Notes under the pieces: model-generated | Seen by the model: the letters and a program-made list of their open reading frames with translations, nothing else | What the model was told of the DNA's origin: nothing | Databases searched by the model: none | Shown: piece after piece, positions 34,423 through 45,548 of the stretch | Layout of the letters: every line of letters starts with the position of its first letter | Position numbering within the stretch: position 1 is the stretch's first letter | Translations under genes and position numbers: made by a program | Assembly: GCA_024500155.1 (NCBI GenBank) | Contig: CM044868.1 | Location: 34,583,665-34,647,664, forward strand | From: Chenopodium formosanum | Lineage: Eukaryota; Streptophyta; Magnoliopsida; Caryophyllales; Amaranthaceae | Direction of reading: 5' to 3' | Length of the DNA stretch: 64,000 bases

Positions 34423-35025
34423 ATGAGCAATGTCTTACGGGAGAAAGTTTATGACACCCCTGATCGTATTTCGTCAATGATTGTACATTGTCTTCCAGAA
34501 GAGCCCCCTTACCTTGTTGTCAAACAAAGATTCTCTGATTTCTATCTTCTAGGAGACATCCCAAATTACCATAAATACAGAGACTATTATGGCCAGTGGT
34601 ATCCAGACTATATTTTCTTAACTAAATATCTCGTAAGGGTGGAGAAAGTTTATTTTCAGCGCTTAAACCTTCCCTACCCTGACTACTACTTTGATAACCC
34701 AGCAGAGAACAATCCTCCTCCAAATCAACAACCAGAAAATTCCGCTTCTTCTTCTTCTTCTTCGTCAGGGGGAAATCCAGCAGAGAATGGAGAACAACAA
34801 GAGGGTGATAGTTCACTTATGGACATTTCTGATCCAAATCCACCTCCAACTCCAATAATTATAGATATCTCATCGGATGAGGAAGAAGAAGGGGAGTTTA
34901 TTCCAGTGGAACCTGAACCTGAACCTGAATCACCTGAACCAATGGAGGAGTCAAACGATTCTAACTTTGATCCTTTAAGCTACAAGCAATACACCGACAA
35001 AAGGGACAACGTTCGAAAGGATTAA
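34423..35025 (+). CDS. Accessory ORF upstream of gag in Tekay, unknown function
   Basis: 200 residues without a stop, starting MSNVLREKVYD; the frame is open about 60 bases further upstream. Residues 1-90 look like a folded domain rich in tyrosine and phenylalanine (FSDFYLLGDIPNYHKYRDYYGQW). Residues 90-200 are low complexity: proline/asparagine, a serine run, then strongly acidic with EPEPEPE repeats. I recognise no family. It lies between the LTR and gag, 740 bases before gag, where chromoviruses normally have no gene. The intact frame contrasts with the six stops in gag-pol. It could be an added ORF that accompanies this Tekay family, or a chance survivor. Confidence 0.5.
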   Translation: MSNVLREKVYDTPDRISSMIVHCLPEEPPYLVVKQRFSDFYLLGDIPNYHKYRDYYGQWYPDYIFLTKYLVRVEKVYFQRLNLPYPDYYFDNPAENNPPPNQQPENSASSSSSSSGGNPAENGEQQEGDSSLMDISDPNPPPTPIIIDISSDEEEEGEFIPVEPEPEPESPEPMEESNDSNFDPLSYKQYTDKRDNVRKD

Positions 35026-35767
35026 ATCTTATGATTTTCCTCGCAAAGAGTTCATATTCTTCATTTTAAAAAATTTATTTGTTACCTCAGTTTTAGCAAA
35101 TAAGTGGCATGACCACATCCGTTTTGGAACACACTTTTTATTTTAATATCTTCAGTCTATTTTAATTAATAAACCTTATTTATTTCTTGGTAAATTTTTA
35201 TTTATAAATTCTTTTGTTTTACAAATATTCCATTTCACACCACTATTTGAACACGCAAATACTTGAATTCCGTTCGTTAATATTGATTTGTTTTAATCCC
35301 GATCAGGTTCTAAACTCCTCAGATTTTGATAAAAAGATAGTGTTTTTCGAGTGGAAACAATGTTTTAAGAAAGACTCACTACCTTTGGTAATGAGCACTA
35401 CCCTCTCGTGGCCAAATTCAGCCTCTAAATACGATGTTTAAGCACTTTTTGATTTCAGGCAATTATCGAAATGCTAATCACCATTCCTATCAACTTATCT
35501 CCAACAAACAACTATAAACCAAACGTCCATGGGAATTATTTTTATATTTATTGTGATGCATTATTAATTGATGGTTGGTTAGCAATCATAATTGGCTGAT
35601 AAAGCTACATTAAGGGAAATTTTAGCAATCGCTATCCCAAATTGTTAGCTTCACATTTTACTGTAAATGTTCGAAAGAGTTGTTAATATATATAAGGGTG
35701 TTCGTCTTGAGAGATAAACCTAGCCAATTCTAATAGTTATCCTTGTCCTATATTCAGGAGAAACCAA
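35026..35767 (+). other. Spacer between accessory ORF and gag in Tekay
   Basis: AT-rich, no convincing coding region. A TATATATAAGGG-like stretch occurs near 35686. Confidence 0.5.
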
Positions 35768-38700
35768 ATGGCGGGGGGACAAAGTTCAGGTAGTGGTGGA
35801 AATGATGTAAATGATGTAGTAAGACAATTGGCAGCGGTTGCCCAACAATTGGCAAGGAACTCAACTGGTAATAGGGATGCTCAAGGGGAGCTATTTAAAA
35901 AGGTGGCTCAAAGCAAGCCACCAACCTATCAGGGCGAGCCTGATCCTGTGGTGTTGGAAAACTAGTTAAGGGAATTTGAGAAACTGTTTGGAGCTGTGGG
36001 GTGTCCTGAAAACTCCAAAGTAGGATGTGCTACCTACTATCTGAGGGGTGAAGCTGACCTTTGGTGGCAACAAAACGAGGCTACCATTAGAGCGTTACCT
36101 GGGTTCAACTGGACCAAATTCAAAGAAAAAGTGAGAGACAAGTTCTATCCTAGCTTTTTGCAAAAACAGAAGGCTGAGGAATTTTCAAACCTTAGGATGG
36201 GTAAGATGACAGTTACGGAATATTACACCAAGTTTATTGAGTTGTCCCATTTTTCTGAAGGATCCGTCTCCACAGAGAAAGCGAAAGCTAGGAAGTTTGA
36301 GAGTGGGTTAACTACAGATCTGCAGTTGAAGCTGTGCAGGAAGGTATTTGAGACCATAGATGAAGTGTATGGCAGGGCCGCATACCTTTATGCTCTGGAG
36401 GGAAAGAAGAAGAAAGAGTTAGCTGAAATAGAAGGGAGAGAGAAAAGGAAGGAAGTAGGACAAGCTTCAGGACACCAATAGGGAAACTAGAATGGGTTTA
36501 AAAAGCAGAAGTACCACCATAACAATAATTTCCCCAATAATAATTTCCAGAACAATAATTGCCATGGGGGACGCAACAACAATGGAGGTACTAGAAACAA
36601 TAACCAGGGGAATAATAAGAATGGAAGGTCTTACTACTGCAAGAGATGTAGGAACAACCACCCTGGGAGGGATTGTGAAGGCAATTTGGTTGCTTGTCGC
36701 GCTTGCAACAAACTGGGGCATAGGGAGTACGAGTGTTACTCCAAGAATGCTAATGGAAATAAGCAGAACAACTATAACTCAGGAGGAAACCAGAAGAATT
36801 TCCAGGGGAACAACAACAATTTTCCTGGGAATAAGGGAGCGCAAAAGAATAGGGTGAGAAACAGTAACACCAACAATGGTAACAGCCAACAAAAGGGAGG
36901 AACTGCAGGAAAACTAAATGTTTTAAGTAGGCACGAAGCAGAGGCCACGAAGGATGTTATCACTGGTACTTTTTCTATTAACTCTATTCCTGTTAAAGTA
37001 TTGTTTGATTCTGGTGCAACTTTTTCTTTTGTTTCTAAGGGTATCGTTTCAAAACTTAGGAACTTCTTAACAATAATAGAGACAGTAGATTTACCTATAA
37101 CCATCCCGACAGGAGGGGTAGTGAATTGTACAAAAACTTTTAGAAACGTGCCTTTAGAAATAGAGGGAGAGATATTTCCGTCTAATCTTATTGAGTTTGG
37201 GCTGAGCGACTTTGACCTTATCTTGGGGATGGACTGGCTAAGTAAGTATAATGCTGAAATTAGTTGTAGATCACAGAAAGTGAAGATGATCACAAGTGGA
37301 AATAAATCAGTGACTTACTGGATGGATGGTAAAACAAAGCGTCCAAGGGTAATATAAGTGTTAAAATTAGCAAAGTACATGAAGAAGGGACATCCAGTAT
37401 ATTTCTGCAGCGTTAGGGATATGAACCACGAGCAGGTGGCAAATCCAGAAAACATAGAAGTGGTCAACGAATTTCTGGATGTGTTTCCGGAAGAGATCCC
37501 TGGGATGCCACCTAAAAGGGCGATCGATTTTACCATAGATTTGGTACCCGGAACTGCCCCAATATCTAAGGCACCATATAGAATGGCACCTGCAGAAATG
37601 AGTGAACTCAAGGATCAGTTACAAGATTTGTTGGACAAAGGGTACATTAGATCAAGTGCTTCCCCTTGGGGGGCACCAGTTTTATTGGTGAAGAAAAAGG
37701 ATGGAAGCATGAGACTGTGCATTGATTACAAGGAATTAAATAAGGTGACCATAAAGAATAAGTATCCCTTACCAAGGATAGATGATCTGTTTGACCAACT
37801 AAAGGGTGCCATAGTGTTTTCGAAAGTTGACTTGAGGTCTGGATATCACCAATTGAGAATTTCCGATGAGGACATTCCTAAGACGACATTTAGGACAAGA
37901 TATGGACATTATGAATTTACAGTTATGCCTTTCGGATTGACGAATGCTCCAACAATCTTTATGGATTTGATGAATAGAGTGTTTCATCAATTTATGGATA
38001 AATTTGTAGTGGTGTTCATAGATGACATTTTGGTATACTCAAAGAACAAAGCAGAGCATGCAGAACATCTAAGGACAATTCTGCAAACATTGAGAGAAAA
38101 CCATATTTATGCAAAGTTCTCTAAGTGTGAGTTTTGGTTGGAGAAGGTAGCATTCTTAGGACACTTTGTGTCCAAGGACGGGGTAGAGGTAGACCCAGCC
38201 AAAATAGAAGTTGTTAAGAGCTGGCCGACACCCAAAACAGTATCTGATGTGAGAAGTTTCTTAGGGTTAGCAGGGTAATATAGGAGTTTTGTTAAGGATT
38301 TTTCCAAGATTGCTAAACCTATGACTACTCTAATGAAGAAGGACAAGAAATTCGAATGGGATAAAAAGTGTAAAGAGGCGTTCCAACTCTTAAAACACAA
38401 ATTAGTTACAGCACCAGTGCTTACACTTCCAGATGATAGTGGACTGTATGATGTGTATAGTGATGCATTAAAAAACGGCTTGGGGTGTGTGCTTATGCAA
38501 AACAGAAAGGTGATTGCATACGCATCAAGGCAGCTAAAAACACACGAGGTAAACTATCCAACTCATGATTTGGAATTAGCCGCCATCATTTTTGCACTGA
38601 AAATTTGGCGCCATTATTTGTATGGAGTAAAATGTAGAATTTACACAGATCACAAGAGCTTAAAGTACGTTTTCACCCAAAAGGATTTGAACTCTCGTCA

Positions 38701-40375
38701 AAGGAGATGGCTAGAGTATACGACGGATTACGATCTAGACATACAATACCACGAAGGGAAAGCAAATGTGGTTGCGGATGCTCTAAGTCGTAAAACTAGT
38801 CATGGATTAAACTCGTTAGTAGTAGCTAATGAATTATGTAGAGAAATGGCGAAATTGAATTTAGAAGTCGTGGAATGGGGAGTACCAGCAGGTATTCTTG
38901 CGAATCTGAGTATCCAACCAACAATATTCGACGTGATTCGACAGAACCAAGAAGGGGATGTAAAGTTGGATAGGATTCGTGAGAAGATTAAGCAAGGAAA
39001 AGCTATAGACTTCAAAATTCACGAAGATGGGAGCTTGAGGTATAAAGGCCAATGGTGTGTACCACAGAAATGTGAGGAAGTGAAGAAAGAGTTGATGGAA
39101 GAAGGACACAACACACCTTACTCAGTACACCCGGGAGGAGACAAGTTATACAAGGATTTGAAGAAGATGTTTTGGTGGCCTAAAATGAAAAAGGAGGTTG
39201 CTGAATTTATGGCAAAGTGTTTAACATGTCAGAAGGTGAAAATAGAGCACAAGAGGCCTCAAGGGACTGTATAATCACTAGAAATCCCAGGATGGAAGTG
39301 GGATTGCATTTCAATGGATTTCGTGACTGGCTTACCTAAGTCAAGGAGTGGAAATGACACCATTTGGGTAGTGGTGGACAGACTTACGAAATCGGCAGTG
39401 TTTATACCTATGAAAGAAACTTGGAAAATGGAGCAACTTGCGAAGGCTTACATCAAGTATGTAGTAAGGTTACATGGAGTTCCAAAAGATATTGTTTCTG
39501 ACAGGGATTCTAGGTTTCTCTCAAAATTCTGGAAAAGTGTTCAAGAAAATTTTGGTACCATACTTAAGATGAGTACAACATTCCACCCTGCCACAGATGG
39601 GCAAACCGAAAGGACCATTCAAACTTTGGAGGACATGTTGAGTGCTTGTGTAATAGACTTCCAGGGAAGTTGGGAAGACAATTTGGATTTAATTGAGTTT
39701 TCCTATAATAATAGTTACCACACAAGCATAGGAATGGCACCATTCGAGGCTTTATATGGGAGAAAATGTAGAAGTCCAATTTGTTGGAACGACATTAGTG
39801 AAACTATGATTCTTGGGCCTCAATTGATTGAGGACACAGTCAAGCAAGTAAGGGAAATCCAATCTAAAATCCAAGCAGCTCAAGATCGCCAAAAGAGTTA
39901 TGCAGACTTAAAGCGAAGAGAAGAAGAATTTGAAATTGGCGACAAGGTGTTACTAAAGGTTTCACCGATGAAAGGAGTGATGAGATTTGGGAAGAAAGGA
40001 AAACTCAGTCCAAAATACATCGGTCCATATGAAATACTACAACGAATAGGCAAAGTAGCTTATAGGTTAGCCTTACCTATGGAGCTTAGTAAAGTACATG
40101 ACGTATTTCATGTTTCCCAATTGAGAAGGTACATCCCCGATAAATCCCATGTGCTAAAACCAGAAACCATCGAGTTAGACCAAAGTTTAACCTATGAAGA
40201 GAGACCTGTCAAGATTCTTGACAGTAAAGTGCGTAGTACACGCAACAAGAACGTTAAGATTGTAAAGGTACTTTGGTCTAACCAAGAACATGAGGAAGCC
40301 ACTTGGGAAGCAGAGGATGAAATAAAAAAGAAGTACCCAGAGTTGTTTCAGGTATGTAGAGTTACGGGGGCGTAA
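35768..40375 (+). pseudogene. Tekay gag-pol with chromodomain, six nonsense codons in one frame
   Basis: One frame of 1,535 codons starting MAGGQSSGSGG. Gag: LWWQQNEATIRALPGFNWTKF and FYPSFLQKQKAEEF; two zinc knuckles (CKRCRNNHPGRDC and CRACNKLGHREYEC). Protease: VLFDSGATFSFVS and LILGMDWL. RT: MRLCIDYKELNKVTIKNKYP, VDLRSGYHQ, FIDD. RNase H: DALKNGLG, HDLELAAIIFALKIWRHYLYG, ADALSRK. Integrase: HPGGDKLYKDL/CLTCQ, catalytic MDFVTGLP, SDRDSRF, DGQTERTIQ; GPYEI module. C-terminal chromodomain: YEERPVKILD...VKVLWSNQEHEEATWEAEDEI. Stops at 35963, 36479, 36488, 37355, 38276 and 39272; no frameshift. The chromodomain and integrase tail place it in the Tekay (Del) clade. Confidence 0.95.
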
Positions 40376-40613
40376 CTCGTTTTCTTTAAGGGGGGTAGAA
40401 TGCGGTAGAATTTTGCGCTTTTCCCTTATATTTCAGTTATTTTCGTGCTCTTTGCACTAATTTAAACAAGTATTTCGAGTATTTATGCTCTCAAAGAGAC
40501 ATAAAACAGTAAAGGTGTGACAAAAAGTACAACAATATTATACATAATAAGGAAAAAGGTTTGATTTCCGTTCCTCAAGTTTCGGGACGAAACTTCTTTT
40601 AAGGGGGGTAGAC
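40376..40613 (+). promoter_or_regulatory. Tekay 3' UTR and polypurine tract
   Basis: A short untranslated region. The tract AAGGGGGGTAGAC (about 40601-40613) precedes the 3' LTR directly. A similar AAGGGGGGTAGAA occurs at about 40388-40400. Confidence 0.75.
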
Positions 40614-43127
40614 TGTAATACCCCGTATTTTATGCGTATTTTATTTAAAGTATGTATTTTATAAAGTATATTAAATAGTTGTGATTATTTTAATTAAAGT
40701 ATTTTAATTAATATTATAAAAGGAAAGTATTTTAATTAATAAAGTATTAAAGTATTTTATTATAAAAGGAAAGTTTATTTAAGTATTTTATTTAAAAGTT
40801 GGGGATTTTATTTTAAGGAAGTTTAATTTTAACAAGTTTTATTAGGGAAGGGATTAGGAAAACCAAAAGAGGAAAGTTTAGGGTAAAAGGGTTGGTAGAG
40901 AAGGGGGTATAAATATCCCACTTATGAGGCAAATCAACTTTGCCCAAAGTGGAGAAAACCCAAGGTAAGCTTCTCCCCTTTTCTCTTTACTTTTCTTTCT
41001 TTTTTTCTTCCTCTTCCCCTTCCCCTATTCACGGCCGGCCACCACCACCACCATACACGTGGCCGGACCACCAGCACACACCACCGCGCACCACCAACAC
41101 ACGGCCAGCAGCCGCGGCGGCAGGCAGCAGCAGCCCAGCCGTAGGTTTCCTCGAAAAAAAAAAAAATTTAATCTTTCCTATTCTAATCTAATCTATGCTT
41201 AGATCTAATTACAAATTATGAATTTTGGGATTCAATTTTGATGTTTGAATGTTGTAATCATGTTAATTAATTTTCAGCTTTGGTTTTAATTTAAAAAGCC
41301 CCAATTTTTGAAACCCTAGGTTCTTGATTTATGAAATTATGGAAGTAGATGATGTATGAATGTTTAGATCTTCAATTTAAGTGCTTTGTAACCAAATTAC
41401 AGCAAGTTTTAATTAGAAATAAAGTGCTGGAATTTTATGTAGAACCCTAAATACTATGTTTTTGAAGGAAATTTAAATTACCCATCAAGCGGGACTTAAT
41501 TAGTGCGTTTTAAATATAATTTCAGCTTATTCTAATTATTCTAAGAGGGATTTTAGGATAGTATATATTGCTGGAAATATGTTTAGAGTGGGTTTTAATA
41601 CTCTATTATAATTTTAATGTGTAGGAGACTTCGAAGTGAGCAATTTTTACTAGTTGTGACGAGTTTAAGATCGTATTCAAGGTACGTTCGCGTACTTAGT
41701 ATATTTTGATGATGTAGAATCATGCTAGGTTTAATTTCAATCAATTGCAAGTAGTATCATGCTAAGGTTTATGTATTAAATTGTGAATTATTGGTGTTGG
41801 TGATTGAATTGTGAAGCATAAATTATTTGTGATGGTTTATGGATTGGAAAATTATATTTTGGCATGGTTAAGTGGACTGCATATTTATTTATGGCATGAT
41901 GGAGAGCTTGTTTAATTAAACTAATGGTTTAATTATGTTTGGAATATTGAAAAGGAATTTAATTATGGTTCATATAATTTGTATTGATGCTTTAAGCATG
42001 AGGAAGGAGCTAGATAAGTGTCTATGTACACGAGGAATAAATTGTATGTCGGTGCCTTTGTGCACTTAAGGTGCGTTTAACACCGAGGGATAGGATTTGT
42101 GGCGCATTATGCGTTTAAGGTGTCTTTGACACTGAGGTAGAATTAAAAAGGGTTCAACATTAAATATTATGTGGTCACTAAATATTCAAGAATTAAATTT
42201 TCATGTTTGTTGATTGAACAATTATTGATGATTGAATAGTTATGCTTTGAGAGTCATCACCAAGTCTAATAATATGTAAATAACGTAAAGTGAAAAAGAT
42301 TACGCACCAAAACTCTTGGAACGTATATACCTTGAGTATGAACATATGGGGGGAGTTATGTGACTTTAAATTTGATCATAACTTCCAATGGAGTACAGGA
42401 CGTTGTATATTCCTTTTTATTATTTATTATACGCAGGAATTCCGCCACCTTTGTGTGGTTTGTCGCTGGCACGGTTAGCTCCCGTGCCGGTTAACCTCAA
42501 ATTATATTTGGGGGAGGTAGAGTTGGAAACCCGTTCGATGCGTAATCAAGACAAAATGAATTAATTATTGTCTAGTCATTGTGTCTTGTTTGTTGTTGGG
42601 TGTGCTTGTAAACAGGTGCAATGAGGTAAGTGTGTGTGATGATAGGAGAATGCATGCTAGTGTGTTTAGCTATGCTTATGTACTCAGCTTTGCTGATTGT
42701 GTGTGTTGTTTGTGTCTGGCCATGTCTTGATCTTGGCCCTACGATGATCCATTTTAATGGAGAGTAGTGGGGGCAAGTAGAGATACTCTTTCAGGTATTG
42801 AGGCATGTTTATGACGGGGCATGAGTGAAGAGGGAATCATGCTAGCTTCCATTAGGATATGTTTTGTTTTATGCATTGAATGGTTTATTATATCACTTTG
42901 TGGACTAACACTAAAAGTTGGGTTGTTTCGGTTTTGAATAAGGGCCTTAAATGGTTCCAAGTTGTAGTGGATTTCAATTGGATTTGGTTTTGTTGATTTT
43001 CAACTTTATTTTCGTTGGTTTAGTTTTAAATTGTGTTATTTAAATAGTTTTGGTTTTCAAGTCTTCCGCTGTGTATCTTTGATATTTGCCTTAACCGTTT
43101 TCACGGTGGCGGTAATGTCTTAGATAT

Positions 43128-44632
43128 TAGGGCTGGCAATCGGATCAGGTCGGGTCGGGTTCGTGTTCGGGTCAGCTGATTTCGGGTCAGCTACCCCCTG
43201 ACCTGAACCTGATCCATTTAATGTTTCGGGTTGAAAACCTCTACCTGAACCTGATTTTTTCGGGTTCGGGTCAACCCGAAAATGACCTGATTTGACCCAA
43301 AACTTTTTTAGGTCTTAAAAAAGGTTGATTTATTTGGTTAGGGTCAACCCAGCCAATCTGATTTTATTCATTCAAAAGGTTTTTTTTTTTTTTGGCAGTT
43401 CATTCAATTGCATTTTAAATTCTGAAGCAAAATAGCGATTCAAACCCAAACAAAATTGTCTAACAAAACTACGTAATAGATTACAAACCAAGTAGTCTAC
43501 TTAACAAATTTCAAATTGAATTTCAAAAACTATAGTGATTTAAATAAATTCTTCAAATCTCTTTATTATGCCCACCCTCCATAGTGGAATGAATCTTCTC
43601 CTCTCTGGAAGAAAGATGGATTTGAGTGGCAGCAACTTGCTGCCATTAAAAATAACACAAACAATACATAAGAACATAATTTCAGTATGTAAAACCGTAT
43701 AAATACAACAACTATTAATATTAATTAGCATGATAAATTCGTATAATTACATAAACTAGCATAAATTCGCATAGATCCATAAATCAATTCGTATAATTAT
43801 ATAAACCAACATAAATTCGCATAAATTTGCATAAATCAATTCATACAATTACATAAACTAGCATAGTAGCATGAATTCGCAAAAATCCATAAATCAATTC
43901 GTATAATTACATAAACCAGCATAAATTTGCATAAATCAATTCATATAATTACATAAACTAGCATTAATTCGTATAGATCCATAAATCAATTCATATAATT
44001 ACATAAACCAACATAAATTCGCATAAATCAATTTGTATATACTTGAAAAAGTACAAAATCAATTCGTATAAACTCACAAATTAAGAACAATAAACAAGAA
44101 AAATACCGTATGAGAGTGAGAAGATAAGAATTGTAGTCGAAATCAACAATTGTGAAGACTTGAAGAACTTTGATTGAACAATGGTGAAGCCGTGAAGAGA
44201 TTTAGGGTTTTTGAGGAGAGAGAAGAGAGAGAAGTGGGAAAAAGTAGTGAAAACGGCTGAATAAATGAGTGTAGGATGAGAGGGGTTTAGGGTTTTCATT
44301 TTACATTAAGAAGCCTCTAAGGAATTTGGGCTGGGCTTATTTACTTATTTAGAGTTTTAAAGCTTTTTACGTTTTTTTTTTCACTTAAAATACTTCGGGT
44401 TATCAGGTCGGGTTCCGGTTGACCCGACCTGATTTTGAATTGAAATTTATTTCGGGTTAAGTGGGTCGTTTTCGGGTTGAGATTTTCAACCTTAACCTGA
44501 CCCATTAAATTTCGGGTTCGGGTTCGTGTCGACCCATTTAAGTTTCCGAGTAAAAAATCTCAACCCTAACCCGCTTTTTTCGGGTCGGGTTCGGGTCGTG
44601 TTTTCGGGTCGGGTTAGTTTTTGCCAGCCCTA
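43128..44632. mobile_element. Non-autonomous hAT-type DNA transposon in the Tekay 3' LTR
   Basis: 12-bp terminal inverted repeats TAGGGCTGGCAA/TTGCCAGCCCTA and a perfect 8-bp duplication ttagatat (43120-43127 and 44633-44640). The 5' LTR of Tekay gives the empty site. Subterminal regions are filled with short GGGTC/GACCC-type repeats (cgggtcgggttcggg), as in many plant hAT families. No transposase coding region. Confidence 0.93.
43735..44045 (+). repeat. Imperfect minisatellite inside the hAT element
   Basis: Variants of 'cataaatcaattcgtataa' and 'ttacataaac(c/t)agcataaa' alternate about five to six times with unit lengths near 50-60 bases. Confidence 0.7.
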
Positions 44633-44712
44633 TTAGATATTCCTATTTAAAGTTTTATACAGGGCAAAACAAGTATTTTAAAATAAAGGAATTTCTAGGG
44701 TGTTACATGGTC

Positions 44713-45548
44713 GCCTTGTAGCAGCCAAAGCATTGGTCACCGTAGCTGGCCTTCTCTTGCCAGACGACTGTGTCCTCAGCATCCAACACGGATAACAGAA
44801 ACTAATGTCACATGACATGATTGGAGATGAACTTGACAAAGTCGGGTGTCATCTTATCCCGCCTGCTTTTGGGAACGTGCAAATAATAAGGAGCACGTTC
44901 CAGCCGGCGCGAAGTAGACGGCTCCGCTCATCCGTCGCACACGCCCACTAAGACTCTCAGGCATTATTTAGTTTGGACCGCGCCTCCTTCGAATCAACGG
45001 AGGCGCTGTTAGAAGATGATGAGCTGGTGTCATCATTGGAACCTTCTTATGAGATGGGGACCTGCTAACTAGTGCCAGCAGTGTCCTCCCCCATTTCTAC
45101 ATGCGGCACTAATTCATTTGGCCCGGGGATTTGTTGTTCATCATCCGAATCCTCAAGAATTGTAGAGCTCGGGGTGCTAATATTGTTGTGCGGGTCCTCA
45201 CGAACCTCAGAGACAGGCGCCCTAATGGAGCCTTCTAAGTAGACTGTAGAACTCTCTGAATGATACCAAGAACCATCCATCCTATAAGTCCAACTGGTTT
45301 GTTTGGTTCTTACCATGGTGTTTTGCAGGAGCACAAACACTGTCGGATTTGGAGAAGTTCTCAAAGGGGAGTCCTCAAACGAGCATTCAATATTCCTAGT
45401 TCTAGATTAAACTATCCCCGGTGACTTGCTGATCGCTAACTTAGGCCGTGCCAGGTGCATTTGGGAAACAATTTTTAAAGAAGAAAAATGCAAAATGAAA
45501 GTAAAGAGAAGATCAGACGATTACCTTAGAAGAAGGTACTAAAGTCGC
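44713..45548 (-). pseudogene. Spliced antisense gene of the Tat element, 5' part
   Basis: Continues 10944-12272 on the far side of Tekay. An N-terminal frame runs from 45364 (or MVRTKQTSW at 45316) down to 45065, serine/acidic-rich and probably disordered (STILEDSDDEQQIP), then continues with stops and shifts to 44713. A leader region lies at 45365-45548. No function can be assigned to this half. Confidence 0.45.

Larger units (their letters stand above)
12273..44707 (+). mobile_element. Tekay-lineage chromovirus (Ty3/gypsy) with two nested insertions
   Basis: It is bounded by a perfect 5-bp duplication tggtc (12268-12272 and 44708-44712). LTRs start TGTAATACC and end GTGTTACA. Without Ogre A and the hAT element it is about 12.1 kb, with LTRs of about 2.57 kb. 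It encodes gag-pol with a C-terminal chromodomain in a single frame, plus an extra ORF ahead of gag. By eye the two LTRs differ by roughly 1.5%, so it is fairly young. Confidence 0.92.
40614..44707 (+). repeat. Tekay 3' LTR, interrupted by a hAT element
   Basis: TGTAATACCCC...GTGTTACA. About 2.58 kb without the 1,505-base insertion and its duplicated 8 bases. Matches the split 5' LTR. Confidence 0.93.

Noticed and set aside
36492..36857. Second reading frame over the Tekay gag knuckle region
   Set aside because: It overlaps the true gag frame, which carries the two CCHC knuckles. This frame is an isoleucine/threonine-rich by-product of AAC repeats.
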